Shown: positions 29,043-39,476 of the stretch, piece after piece
Numbering within the stretch: the first letter of the stretch is position 1
Layout: each line of letters begins with the position of its first letter
NCBI RefSeq assembly: GCF_025290835.2
Contig: NZ_JAOCQD020000003.1
Coordinates: forward strand, 1 to 64,000
DNA: 64,000 nucleotides
DNA from: Aquabacterium sp. OR-4
GTDB taxonomy: Bacteria; Pseudomonadota; Gammaproteobacteria; Burkholderiales; Burkholderiaceae_C
Reading direction: 5' to 3'
Made by a program: the position numbers and the translations under genes
Notes under the pieces: model-generated
Database searches by the model: none
Told to the model about the DNA's origin: nothing
Seen by the model: only the letters and a program-made list of their open reading frames with translations

Positions 29043-30220
29043 AGACGATCCGACTGCGCGACGGCAAGGAGCGTTCGCTGCAACGCCGCCACCCCTGGGT
29101 GTTTGAGGGCAGCATCACGCAGGGCCACGCCGAGCTGGGCGACACCGTGCGGCTGGAGTCGGCCGATGGCCGCTTTCTTGGCTGGGGCGCCTACAGCCCG
29201 GCCTCGAACATCCGCGTGCGGGCCTGGAGCTTTGACGAGGCCGAGCGCATCGACGAGGCCTTCTTCGAGCGCCGGCTGCGCCAGGCCATTGCGCTGCGCG
29301 ACCGCCTGGCCATCCACAGCGACGGCGTGCGCCTGGTGCATGGCGAGGCCGATGGCCTGCCCGGCCTGGTGGTGGACCGCTACGGCGACACGCTGAGCGT
29401 GCAGTTTCTGGCCGCCGGGGCCGAGCGCTGGCAGCCGGTGATTGCCGATGCGCTGTTGCAGATCACCGGCCTGTCGCGGCTGTACGAGCGCTCGGATGTC
29501 AATGTGCGCAAGCTTGAGGGCCTGGCGCAGCGCACCGGCTGGCTGCGCGGCGAGGGCCCCACCGAGCTGAGCATCACCGAGCACGGCTGGCAGCTGGGCC
29601 TGGACGTGGCCCAGGGCCACAAGACCGGCTACTACCTCGACCAGCGCGACAACCGCCAGCGCTTTGCCCAGCTGGTGAGCCAGCTGGGCTGCCGCACGGT
29701 GCTGAACTGCTATGCCTACACCGGCGGCTTCAGCGTGGCCGCGCTGGCCGGTGGCGCGGCCGAGGTGACCACGGTGGACTCGTCTGCACCAGCGCTCGAG
29801 CGTGCGCGCGACAACCTGCGCCGCAACGGCTTCGACGATGCCGCGCACCACTTTGCCGATGCCGACGTCAACGCCTGGTTGCGCCAGGCCCTGGCCGATG
29901 GCCGGCAGTTCGACGCCATCGTGCTCGACCCGCCCAAGTTCGCACCCAGCGCCGCACATGCCGAACGTGCCGCGCGCGCCTACAAGGACATCAACCGCCT
30001 GGGCCTCAAGCTGCTGGCCCCCGGCGGCCTGCTGATGACCTACAGCTGCTCGGGCGGCGTGAGCGCCGAGCTGTTTCACAAGGTAGTGGCCAGTGCCGGG
30101 CTGGATGCCGGGGTCAATGCCAGCATCCTGCAGCGCCTGGAGGGCGCCTGCGACCACCCGACGACGCTGGAGTTTCCCGAGGGCGAATACCTCAAGGGCC
30201 TGGCGCTGCTGCGGCTGTAG
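29039..30220 (+). CDS. rlmI: 23S rRNA (cytosine) methyltransferase RlmI-like
   Basis: 393 residues. RlmI methylates C5 of cytosine 1962 in 23S rRNA (E. coli numbering). An N-terminal PUA-type domain (LQRRHPWVFEGSI) is followed by a Rossmann methyltransferase domain: KTGYYLDQRDNR, LNCYAYTGGFSVAAL, VDSSAPALERARDNLRRNG, and the catalytic region VLDPPKF, then TYSCSG. The ATG overlaps the xerC stop. It is the last gene of the dapF operon; 26-bp tandem repeats follow. Confidence 0.94.
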   Translation: MKTIRLRDGKERSLQRRHPWVFEGSITQGHAELGDTVRLESADGRFLGWGAYSPASNIRVRAWSFDEAERIDEAFFERRLRQAIALRDRLAIHSDGVRLVHGEADGLPGLVVDRYGDTLSVQFLAAGAERWQPVIADALLQITGLSRLYERSDVNVRKLEGLAQRTGWLRGEGPTELSITEHGWQLGLDVAQGHKTGYYLDQRDNRQRFAQLVSQLGCRTVLNCYAYTGGFSVAALAGGAAEVTTVDSSAPALERARDNLRRNGFDDAAHHFADADVNAWLRQALADGRQFDAIVLDPPKFAPSAAHAERAARAYKDINRLGLKLLAPGGLLMTYSCSGGVSAELFHKVVASAGLDAGVNASILQRLEGACDHPTTLEFPEGEYLKGLALLRL

Positions 30221-30226
30221 CGCGCG

Positions 30227-30330
30227 CACCCGGCGGCCTGGCGCTGGCCATGCACCCGGCGGCCTGGCGCCGGCCATGCACCCGACGGCCTGGCGCCGGC
30301 CATGCACCCGGTGGCCCGGCGCCGGCGGTG
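30227..30330. repeat. Four tandem copies of a 26-bp unit
   Basis: Units begin at 30227, 30253, 30279 and 30305 with the consensus CACCCGGCGGCCTGGCGCCG followed by GCCATG. Copies differ at 1-5 bases, the last being the most diverged. 26 is not a multiple of three and the array lies between the convergent rlmI and Lrp-type genes, so it is non-coding. Each unit holds GGCGCCGGCC, nearly self-complementary. Confidence 0.9.
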
Positions 30331-30343
30331 AGCTCGTGCGGCG

Positions 30344-30832
30344 CTACAGCCCGACCGCCGGCTCGAACTTGGCCCGGTGCGTGGCAAAGAAGGTCTTCAC
30401 GTTGCGCACATTGGCGTCTTGCGTGAACAGGCGCTGCACCAGCGCGTGATAGGCCGGCATGTCGGCCAGCCACAGCACCAGCAGCAGATCGGGCCCGGGG
30501 CTCACCCGCCAGCACTGCTGCACGGCGGCATCGGCCACGGCGCGGGCCTCGAAGGCCGCCACATGCTCGGCGCCCTGGCGGTCGAGCGTGATCTCCACGA
30601 TGGCCTGCAGCCCGCCGGCGCGCTGCGGCGACACGATGGCCACCTGGCGCTCGATGACGCCAGCCTCCACCAGCCGCCGCACCCGCCGCAGCGCCGTGGC
30701 CGGCGACACATGCGCGGCCTCGGCCAGCGCCTGGTTGGAGCGCGAGGCGTCTTGCTGCAGCAGGCTCAGCAGGCGGCGATCGATCGCATCCAGCGCATCA
30801 GTCGCATTGTTTTCTTGCGTTGAGTCGGCCAT
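30344..30832 (-). CDS. Lrp/AsnC-family transcriptional regulator
   Basis: 162 residues: an N-terminal winged helix ([20 protein letters not shown], then [19 protein letters not shown]) and a C-terminal RAM/AsnC ligand-binding domain ([22 protein letters not shown]). It is divergent from glmS, and the 138-bp gap holds an A/T-rich palindrome right at its own start. It may control itself and glmS, but many Lrp-type regulators control distant amino-acid genes, so the target is not certain. Confidence 0.93.
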   Translation of the reverse strand: MADSTQENNATDALDAIDRRLLSLLQQDASRSNQALAEAAHVSPATALRRVRRLVEAGVIERQVAIVSPQRAGGLQAIVEITLDRQGAEHVAAFEARAVADAAVQQCWRVSPGPDLLLVLWLADMPAYHALVQRLFTQDANVRNVKTFFATHRAKFEPAVGL

Positions 30833-30838
30833 TGGTGC

Positions 30839-30851
30839 CTGAAAATTTCAG
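30839..30851. promoter_or_regulatory. A/T-rich inverted repeat, possible Lrp-type operator
   Basis: CTGAAA-A-TTTCAG is a 6-1-6 inverted repeat seven bases upstream of the start codon of the Lrp/AsnC-type gene and 120 bp before glmS. It stands out in a GC-rich genome and resembles the A/T-centred sites of Lrp proteins. Binding would block translation-proximal transcription, that is, autoregulation. Confidence 0.45.
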
Positions 30852-30970
30852 ACGCGATCATGCATGCGAACGGATTGCAGAATCAAGTCGATTTTGCACG
30901 CCTCTTTCATGCGGCCTTCGCTAGCATGCGCGGCACCCACTGTTCACCACCGCAAACAAAGGCCCAACCC

Positions 30971-32800
<1,830 letters not shown>

Positions 32801-32823
32801 GGGCAGGGACGCCCGTCACTGGA

Positions 32824-32885
32824 TGTTCCGACCAAAAAAAGTCGTAAACATCAAAGTCGAAAACGCGACAACAAAGTCGAAAACT
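32824..32885 (-). mobile_element. Terminal end of a Tn7-like transposon (solo end)
   Basis: The block starts TGTTCCGACC and holds three similar sites: AAAAAAAGTCGTAAAC (32834-32849), CATCAAAGTCGAAAAC (32849-32864) and CAACAAAGTCGAAAAC (32869-32884). They resemble the TnsB-binding repeats of Tn7 (GACAATAAAGTCTTAAAC) in both sequence and crowding, and the TGT terminus faces glmS as the Tn7 right end does. GC content falls to about 40% against 70% around it. No tnsABCD gene is in the window, so this is a solo end or the edge of a deleted element. Confidence 0.65.
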
Positions 32886-32910
32886 CCCGAAGGCAAAGGC
32901 CAGTTCCTGA

Positions 32911-33165
32911 ACGCTCTGGCCCCCCAAGTACCCGACGCAGCGCGGTTACCGCAGGCTGCCCAGCCGCTTCGGGCTACGCTTTTCGCGCCTGTCCGACCGA
33001 CTGAAGACTTACTCCACTCATTGGGGCGCGACAGGCCACCTCTTCTGGCCATCGGATCGAAAGCTGTTCGGGCAGCGATCGCGCCTGCGCAGAGTCGCCC
33101 TGTTCCTGGCTTGGATGCTTGCGGCTTTTCTGGCTGTGGCCATGTCCGGTTCCGGCTGGCAATGA
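32911..33165 (+). pseudogene. Open frame of 84 codons without a start, possible gene remnant
   Basis: Inside the presumed Tn7-like insertion a frame runs from a stop at 32908 to TGA 33163. It reads like a real protein tail, rich in Arg and aromatic residues (THWGATGHLFWPSDRKLFG), and ends in a hydrophobic helix (VALFLAWMLAAFLAVAM). There is no ATG or GTG near its beginning, so it is probably the 3' part of a truncated gene. I do not recognise a family. It could be chance. Confidence 0.3.
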
Positions 33166-33182
33166 TCGACAGCGCGCGCCCG

Positions 33183-33476
33183 TCAAGGCAGTCTCAAGTC
33201 CATGCCGAGCATCCTGGCGAGTCCGAACGTCAAGGTCAGCAAGACGAGCAGCACAAGCAGGAAGATGGCACCGATCTTGGTGCCCACGCGCAGCAGCGCT
33301 TGCCCGTCGGCCTTCGTCTTCTCTTGGTCGTAATGCCACTTGATGGCGAAGTACATGCCAGTGGCGAAAACCAAACCCTTGAAGAGAACGAAGGCGACAA
33401 GAACCCAATCCACTGGTGCACCTTCGGCGCTGGCTCGACAGCGGCCATCTTGACCGCAAACCAGAGCCGATGGCAT
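33183..33476 (-). CDS. Small two-helix membrane protein, unknown function
   Basis: 97 residues if started at the ATG at 33476. Two strong hydrophobic helices (VDWVLVAFVLFKGLVFATGM and TKIGAIFLLVLLVLLTLTFG) are separated by a charged segment with HYDQEKTKAD. The first 25 residues before VDWVLV look non-family-like, so a GTG start at the V of VDWVLV is equally possible. The pattern of two helices and a short charged loop is a convincing membrane protein in a low-GC stretch between the Tn7-like end and the helicase gene. No family recognised. Confidence 0.5.
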   Translation of the reverse strand: MPSALVCGQDGRCRASAEGAPVDWVLVAFVLFKGLVFATGMYFAIKWHYDQEKTKADGQALLRVGTKIGAIFLLVLLVLLTLTFGLARMLGMDLRLP

Positions 33477-33597
33477 TGGACGTTTTGACTCACCACGCGT
33501 CCACAGAGACGTTGCGGTCGGCTGAAGTGTTCTGGGCCCACCGGCCTGTGAACACGCACGCAGCCAACGCACAAGGGTAGGCGACACTTGCGCCCTC

Positions 33598-35847
33598 ATG
33601 TCCGCCACCCCCCCGAACGACGCCTCGCGCGCTGCCAAGCCGCCGGCGCTGCCCCATCCGAAGCACCTGCAACGCCTGCCGGCAAACATCGGCTGGGCGC
33701 AGCTGGAGCGCATCCGCCATGCCGTGCACTGCCTGCCGCAGGTGGTGAAGCCCGCCGACTATGTGCCCGAGAACAGCCCCGGCTTCGAGAGCCGGCTGGA
33801 CACGCTGGGCCTGGTGCAACTGCAGAAGGCGGCGCCCAGTGGTCGCCCCAGCCGCTGGATAGCGCCCGGGCTGATGGACAGCGCGCTGGCCCACCTGGAT
33901 GCCGTCGGCACGGGGCCCGACGCCCGCCCGCTGATGCTGGAACGCCGCGCCGCGCTGGAAGGCCTGGGCGTCACGCGACAGGGCGGCGATTTTTCGCGGC
34001 AGGTGAGCCACACGCTTCACGTGCCGGTGCCCGAGGGCCTGCCGTGGCCGATCACGGTGTCGTTTCGCGTGCCGGTGGATGCGGCACCGGTGTGGGCCTT
34101 CTACCGCAGCGGTGACCTGGCCGCCCTGCGGGCCGCGCTGGGGCCGCCACCGGCCCATCCGCAGGCTGCCGAGCTGGCGTTGCACCTGGCCCAGCTGGTC
34201 GCCCGCAGCCACGCCTACCAGCCCCGCCGCCTGGACGAACTGCTGCCACGGCTGCAGACCGAATGCGCCGTGGTGATGCCGACGCCTGAGCTGAAGGCCG
34301 CCTGCATGCGCGCGCAGGACCGCTGGGAACACCGCGTGGCTGAGCTGGACACGCTGGACGACCTGAACCACGAGCTGGCGTTCCAGGGCTACCCCGACAC
34401 CTTTCCCAAGGCGCGCCAGCTGCAACGCAGCGTCACGCTGTACGTGGGCCCACCCAACAGCGGCAAGACACATGCGGCGTTCGAACGCCTGGCCCACGCG
34501 CACAGTGGCGCCTACCTGGCACCGCTGCGCCTGCTGGCACTGGAAGGGCGTGACCGCCTGGTGGCGCGCGGCGTGCCGTGCTCGCTGCTGACTGGCGAGG
34601 AGAACGACCCCGCGCCGGGCGCCCGCGTGGTCTCCAGCACCATCGAGATGGTGGGCACCAACACGCCCATCGACGTGGCGGTGATCGACGAAGCGCAGAT
34701 GATCTTCGACGGCGCGCGCGGCTGGGCCTGGACGCAGGCCATCGTCGCGGTGCCGGCCAACGAACTGATCATCATCTGTTCCGACTTCGCGGTGCCGGCC
34801 ATCGAGCGGCTGCTGGGCCTGTGCGGCGAACGCTGCACCGTGCGCGCGTTTGAACGCAAGCAGCATGTGCAGTTGCTGCCGCGGCCGGTGGCCATCGACA
34901 CGCTGCGCCTGGGCGACGCGGTGGTGGCCTTCAGCCGGCGCGACGTGCTCACGCTGCGCGACCGCATCTCGGCCAGCGGGCATCCGGTCTCGGTGATCTA
35001 CGGCGCGCTGCCGCCCGAGGTGCGCCGGCGCGAAGCCGAGCGTTTTGCCAGCGGCCAATCGCACATCCTGGTGGCGACCGACGCCATCGGCATGGGGCTG
35101 AACCTGCCGATCCGGCGCGTGCTGTTCAGCACCCTGACCAAGTTCGACGGCACCAACGACCGGCCGCTGGACGAGAGCGAGGTGCACCAGATTGCCGGCC
35201 GCGCCGGGCGCTACGGTTTGCACGAGGAAGGCTTTGCCGGCGTGCTGGACACGGCCGAGCCGCACGCCGCACGCCGCCTGAGTGACGCGCTGCACAAGCA
35301 CCCGCGCGCGCCGCGCGACTTCAAGGCCCCGGTGGCACCGAACCCGTGGCACGTGAAGACCATCGCGCAGCGCCTGCACAAGACCCGGCTGCGCGAGGTG
35401 CTGGGCGTCTTCGTCGAACAACTCAAGCTGGACGACGCCCACTTCGCCGTGGCCGAGCTCGACCAGATGCTGGAGCTGGCGCAAGCGCTGGACCAGACCG
35501 CCGCCAAGCTGCCGCTGCGCGACCGCTTCAAGTACGCGCAGGCGCCGGTGGACACGCGCACCGAATCGATGTTCCAGGAGTTTCTGGACTGGAGCAGCCG
35601 CCATGCGCTGACCGGCGTGGCCGGCAAGCCCTGGTTCCTCGACGCGGTGGACGGCCACAGCCGTCTCGATCGCATGGAACAGGCCTTGCGCGGCTGCACG
35701 CTGTGGTTGTGGCTGGATCTGCGCTTTCCCGGTGTGTACGGCCACGTGGAGGAGGTGCACGCATTGCGCGCCGGGCTCAACGAGGGCATCGAGCGGCAAC
35801 TCAAGGGCAAGCGCCCGCTGGCGCAGGTGCGGCACGGCCGGCGTTGA
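33598..35847 (+). CDS. SUV3-type DExH RNA helicase
   Basis: 749 residues. The helicase core matches SUV3, the mitochondrial degradosome helicase: Walker A GPPNSGKT at 284-291, LAPLRLLALEGRDRL, STIEMV, the DExH-box form DEAQ at 364-367, IYGALPPEVRRREAERF, ATDAIGMGLNLPIRRVLF, and QIAGRAGRYG near 531. About 270 N-terminal residues and 160 C-terminal residues are outside the core. It could unwind RNA for decay. Homologues are scattered in bacteria and common in alphaproteobacteria, less so here. It stands alone downstream of the transposon end, with a start at ATG 33598. Confidence 0.88.
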   Translation: MSATPPNDASRAAKPPALPHPKHLQRLPANIGWAQLERIRHAVHCLPQVVKPADYVPENSPGFESRLDTLGLVQLQKAAPSGRPSRWIAPGLMDSALAHLDAVGTGPDARPLMLERRAALEGLGVTRQGGDFSRQVSHTLHVPVPEGLPWPITVSFRVPVDAAPVWAFYRSGDLAALRAALGPPPAHPQAAELALHLAQLVARSHAYQPRRLDELLPRLQTECAVVMPTPELKAACMRAQDRWEHRVAELDTLDDLNHELAFQGYPDTFPKARQLQRSVTLYVGPPNSGKTHAAFERLAHAHSGAYLAPLRLLALEGRDRLVARGVPCSLLTGEENDPAPGARVVSSTIEMVGTNTPIDVAVIDEAQMIFDGARGWAWTQAIVAVPANELIIICSDFAVPAIERLLGLCGERCTVRAFERKQHVQLLPRPVAIDTLRLGDAVVAFSRRDVLTLRDRISASGHPVSVIYGALPPEVRRREAERFASGQSHILVATDAIGMGLNLPIRRVLFSTLTKFDGTNDRPLDESEVHQIAGRAGRYGLHEEGFAGVLDTAEPHAARRLSDALHKHPRAPRDFKAPVAPNPWHVKTIAQRLHKTRLREVLGVFVEQLKLDDAHFAVAELDQMLELAQALDQTAAKLPLRDRFKYAQAPVDTRTESMFQEFLDWSSRHALTGVAGKPWFLDAVDGHSRLDRMEQALRGCTLWLWLDLRFPGVYGHVEEVHALRAGLNEGIERQLKGKRPLAQVRHGRR

Positions 35848-35957
35848 CGGCCGCTTCACCGGCCCGCTGGCCCCTGAGCAGGAGCCTGACTGCATGCAAT
35901 GGGCACAAGGGGCGTGGGGGCCGGTGCATCCCCATGGCGATTGCCGCGTTCGTGCCG

Positions 35958-36581
35958 TCAGCGCACAGGCCGCAGGCCGCGCAGTGGCCGGCGCAGCAGC
36001 GGCAGGGCCGCCAGCCACAGCGCCAGCGTGGCGGGTTCAGGCACTGGCGCTGCGGTCAGCAGCAGCGAGATGCCGCCGTCGTTGTCGGGCAGAAAGTAGT
36101 CGGCCGCAACAAAGCCGACGGTTGCCGCGTGCTTCAGCGTGAAGGTGTAGGCCGGCGTGGCCAGGAAGGCTGCGGTGGCCTGGGCCCGGGTGTCCCAGGC
36201 GCAGAAGTGGTTGCGGCAGGTCGGTTCGGTGAGCGACTGGCCATCCACCAGCACGCTGAAGCGGCCGCTGGGCAGCTGTTCGGCGACGACGTAGTGGCTG
36301 CCCCAGCTGCCCGGTTGCGGCACCTCGAAGTTCCAGGTGTCGTACAGCGCGCCGGGCATGCCCCAGGCGTTGACCAGGCTGTAGCGGCCGGGCAGCAGGT
36401 CGAGCAGCACTGGCTTGTCGAGCTCGATCACCGAGCCCACTGCCAACGGGTAGCTCAGCGGCAACACGGTGCCGGCGCCGTCGCTGCCGTGGCCCTTGAT
36501 GTTGATCAGTGTGTCGGCCTGTGCCGTGGTGCTGGCCAGCAGCAGCGCCAGCGCTGCGCCCAGGGCGGTGTGCGTGTTCAT
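35958..36581 (-). CDS. PEP-CTERM sorted exported protein
   Basis: 207 residues with a Sec signal peptide (LGAALALLLASTTAQA) and a PEP-CTERM tail: VPEPATLALWLAALPLLRR, that is Pro-Glu-Pro, a short helix and arginines. Such proteins are cleaved and anchored by an exosortase and often end up in exopolysaccharide or on the cell surface. The mature part is beta-rich and contains one cysteine pair around TCRNHFCAW. It is not close to an exosortase gene in the window. Specific role unknown. Confidence 0.88.
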   Translation of the reverse strand: MNTHTALGAALALLLASTTAQADTLINIKGHGSDGAGTVLPLSYPLAVGSVIELDKPVLLDLLPGRYSLVNAWGMPGALYDTWNFEVPQPGSWGSHYVVAEQLPSGRFSVLVDGQSLTEPTCRNHFCAWDTRAQATAAFLATPAYTFTLKHAATVGFVAADYFLPDNDGGISLLLTAAPVPEPATLALWLAALPLLRRPLRGLRPVR

Positions 36582-36682
36582 CGGAAGCTCCTTGCAATGC
36601 GCGGCGAAGGCCGGGCTTGCTGGAGAACACGCGAATGCCGGCGTGCATCCGCCAGGCGCTGCGGCAACCCCCCTAACAGCGA

Positions 36683-39394
36683 TCAATGCAGCGACAGCAG
36701 GCGCGTGGGCGGCCCTGGCGTGGCAGCGGCGATCTCGCGTTGCGCGGCTTGCAGATCGGCGCGCAGCGCATGGCCGGCGGGCACGGTGGCCACCGCCTCG
36801 TCGCGTGCAGTGGCAAACGCGGCCATCGCCTCAGCGCGCGCCTCGGGCGCCGCGTGCAGCGCCTGCACCCAGCGCAGCACGGCCAGGCACTTCAGCAGCC
36901 GCGGGTTGGTGCTGCCCAGCGCCGCGCGCATGGCCTGGCAGGCCTGGTCGGCCAGGCTCACCGCATGGGCCTGGTGGCGGCTGGCCAGCGCCAGCTGCCA
37001 CTGCTTGTTGGCCCGTTCCACCGGGTTGTCGGCCTGGCCCATGCGGGCGGCGAAGTCGAGCGAGGCCTGCAGCAGGCGCACGCCTTCGTCGCGCCGGCCC
37101 TGGGCCAGCACCGCATCGGCCAGAAAGGCGCGGGCGTTCTCGCGGTAGCGCGTGGGCTCGGCGTACCTGGCCTCCAGCTGGGCCAGCAGCTCGCGCGCCA
37201 GTGCTTCGGCCTGCTGCGGCTGGCCGGCCAGGGTCAGCAGCCGCACCAGTTGCAGGCGCACCAGGTTCACCGCCTCGGGCTCGGCCGCGGCGCGCGGCAG
37301 CACGTTGGCGATGTTGGCCTGCTGCACGGTCACCGCCTCGTCGGCGCGACCCAGCTCGGCCAAGGCGCGGGCGAAGGTGGAGCGTGCAATGGCGCTGCGG
37401 TCATGCGCCTTGCCGAGGTGCTGGTCGAACAGCGGCAACATCGCGCGGTAGTCGGCTTCGGCCTGCGCGTAGTCACCCCGCACAAAACGCACGCTGGCCA
37501 GCTGCGCGCGGGTGACCAGCAGGTCGGTCATCGGAAAGGCCGGCAGGGTGGGCGCCTGCCGCTCGATCTGGCGGATCAGGGCCTGGGCGTCGTCGATCTG
37601 GCCGCGGGCGATCTGCAGCGCGGCCACGTTCTGCGCCACGCTCAGAAAATCCACGCTGTGCTCGCCGCTGTAGGCGCGTTGCTGCGCCAGTGCCTGCTCG
37701 GCCAGCGGCAGCGCCTGGTCGAGCTGGCCGGTCTGCGACGCCAGCCAGGCCTGGCTGGCCAGGATGCGGCCGCTCCAGCGGTGCGGTGTCGGGCCTAGCG
37801 CGTTGCCGGCCGCCATCGCCGCGCTGAAGCTGGCCTGCGCGGCGGAAAAATCTCGCAAGTCGCGCTGGGCCTGGGCCTTGAAGAACATCGCGTCCACCCA
37901 CTCGGCATCGCGTGGGCGGGGCCGGGCGAGGGCCCGGTCCAGGTGCTGCACGGCCGGCTGGAAGGCGCCCATCTCGAAGTAGATGATGCCCACGGTCTGA
38001 TGCAGCCGGGCCGCCACGGCGGGCTGCTGCCCGAACTCGGTGTCGATCTGCCCGGCGGCCAGCGTCAGCAGCTGGCGTGCGCTGCGTTCCTGGCCCTGGG
38101 CCTGCTGGGGGTCGTTGTAGCTCAGCACCTTGGCCAGAAAGGCCTGCACGGCCTGTGACTGCTGCGCCTGCGCCGTGGCGCGCTGGGCCTGCCACAGCGC
38201 CACCGTGGCACCCGTCAGCAGCGCCACGGCCACGGCGGTGCCCGCGCCGTAGCCCAGCGCATGCCGGCGCAGGCTGCGGCCCAGCCGGTAATGCCAGGTG
38301 GCGGGACGGGCGCGCACCGGCAGCCGGCCCAGATGGCGCTCGATGTCCTCGGCCAGTGCCGCGGCGCTGGCGTAGCGCGCGGCCGGCTGCAGGGCCAGCG
38401 CCTTCATCACGATGGTGTCAAGGTCACCGCGCAGCGCGCGGCTGCGTGCGGCGGTGCCCACCGCCAGGCTGGGGCGCTGCACCTCGGCGTTGAGGATGGC
38501 TTCTTCCAGCGCCGCCGCGCTGTCGCGCTTGAGCCGGTAGGGCAGCTGGCCGGTCAGCAGTTCGTACAGCAGCACGCCCAGCGAATACACGTCGCTGCTC
38601 ACGCCCAGCGGCCGCCCGGCCACCTGCTCGGGGCTGGCGTACTGCGGCGTCATCGCGCGGCCGCCCAGCTGGGTCAGCACGCTGTCGGCCGACAGCGCCG
38701 GCGCCACATCGGCCGCCAGCAGCTTGGCCACGCCAAAGTCCAGCAGCTTGACGGCGCCTTGCGCGTCCACCATCACATTGGCCGGCTTGAGGTCGCGGTG
38801 GATGACCAGCTGGCCGTGGGCATGCTGCACGGCCTGCAGCACCGGCAGGAACAGGCGCAGCCGCGCCGGCACGTCCAGCCCCTGCGCCGTGGCGTGGTGG
38901 GTGATGGGCTGGCCTTCGATGTACTCCAGCGCCAGCCAGGGCTGGCCCTCGTCTTCGCCGGCGTCCAGCACCTGCGCGATGTTGGCGTGCTGCAGCATCG
39001 ACAGGATGGCCCGCTCGCGCAGAAAGCGTTCGGTGATCAGCCGCGAGCCCGGCGTGTGCTGCGGCAGCTTCAGCGCCACCTGGCGCTGGTGCGCGCCGTC
39101 GCAGCGCTGCGCCAGCCACACGGTGGCCATGCCGCCGCGGCCCAGTTCACGCAGCAGCCGCCACGGGCCCAGCGTGGTGCCGGGCTGCTGTGGCGTGCGC
39201 TCGGCGCCGGCGTTCAGAAAGTCGGCCGTCTCGATGGCGCGGCGGTCTTGCAGCAGCTTGCGCAGCGCGTCCTTCAGATGGGGCGGGTGCAGCGCCAGCG
39301 CGGCCAGCCATTGGCCGCGTTCGGTCGGCAGCAGTTCCAGCGCGGCGTCCAGCTGGCGCAGCACCTCGGTCCACTCGTGCGCCTGCAGCTTCAT
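36683..39394 (-). CDS. Receptor-like Ser/Thr protein kinase with TPR region
   Basis: 903 residues. After the N-terminal segment shared with the kinase at 3.1-6.1 kb (DAALELLPTERGQWLAAL), the kinase domain covers about 75-355: GRGGMA at 85-90, Lys109, HRD at 199-201 in HRDLKPANVMV, DFG at 219-221, SPEQ and DVYSLGVLLYELLTG. A single membrane helix at 381-401 is followed by some 480 residues of TPR-like helical repeats. The gene is downstream of an ECF sigma gene on the same strand (82 bp apart), so the kinase probably acts on or with that sigma factor. All catalytic residues are intact. Confidence 0.9.
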   Translation of the reverse strand: MKLQAHEWTEVLRQLDAALELLPTERGQWLAALALHPPHLKDALRKLLQDRRAIETADFLNAGAERTPQQPGTTLGPWRLLRELGRGGMATVWLAQRCDGAHQRQVALKLPQHTPGSRLITERFLRERAILSMLQHANIAQVLDAGEDEGQPWLALEYIEGQPITHHATAQGLDVPARLRLFLPVLQAVQHAHGQLVIHRDLKPANVMVDAQGAVKLLDFGVAKLLAADVAPALSADSVLTQLGGRAMTPQYASPEQVAGRPLGVSSDVYSLGVLLYELLTGQLPYRLKRDSAAALEEAILNAEVQRPSLAVGTAARSRALRGDLDTIVMKALALQPAARYASAAALAEDIERHLGRLPVRARPATWHYRLGRSLRRHALGYGAGTAVAVALLTGATVALWQAQRATAQAQQSQAVQAFLAKVLSYNDPQQAQGQERSARQLLTLAAGQIDTEFGQQPAVAARLHQTVGIIYFEMGAFQPAVQHLDRALARPRPRDAEWVDAMFFKAQAQRDLRDFSAAQASFSAAMAAGNALGPTPHRWSGRILASQAWLASQTGQLDQALPLAEQALAQQRAYSGEHSVDFLSVAQNVAALQIARGQIDDAQALIRQIERQAPTLPAFPMTDLLVTRAQLASVRFVRGDYAQAEADYRAMLPLFDQHLGKAHDRSAIARSTFARALAELGRADEAVTVQQANIANVLPRAAAEPEAVNLVRLQLVRLLTLAGQPQQAEALARELLAQLEARYAEPTRYRENARAFLADAVLAQGRRDEGVRLLQASLDFAARMGQADNPVERANKQWQLALASRHQAHAVSLADQACQAMRAALGSTNPRLLKCLAVLRWVQALHAAPEARAEAMAAFATARDEAVATVPAGHALRADLQAAQREIAAATPGPPTRLLSLH

Positions 39395-39476
39395 GGGCGG
39401 ATGCCTGCTCGGTGAAAGCTCGGGGCTCGACGACAGGCACGCGATGGCGACGGCCCATCCGCCATCGGCCGGCGCA

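Noticed and set aside
30227..30330. CRISPR-like array
   Set aside because: The 26-bp units are contiguous, without unique spacers.
32823..33488. A 221-residue plus-strand frame starting inside the transposon end
   Set aside because: It begins within the TnsB-like repeats, is antisense to the two-helix membrane protein and shows no domain-like pattern.
33440..33560. Second end of the Tn7-like element
   Set aside because: Only short strings such as CGGTCGG and CGTTTTGAC resemble it; there is no repeated TnsB-like site or terminal ACA followed by CTGGA.
33490..36018. An 842-residue open frame opposite the SUV3-type helicase
   Set aside because: The plus-strand frame has all helicase motifs; this one has none.
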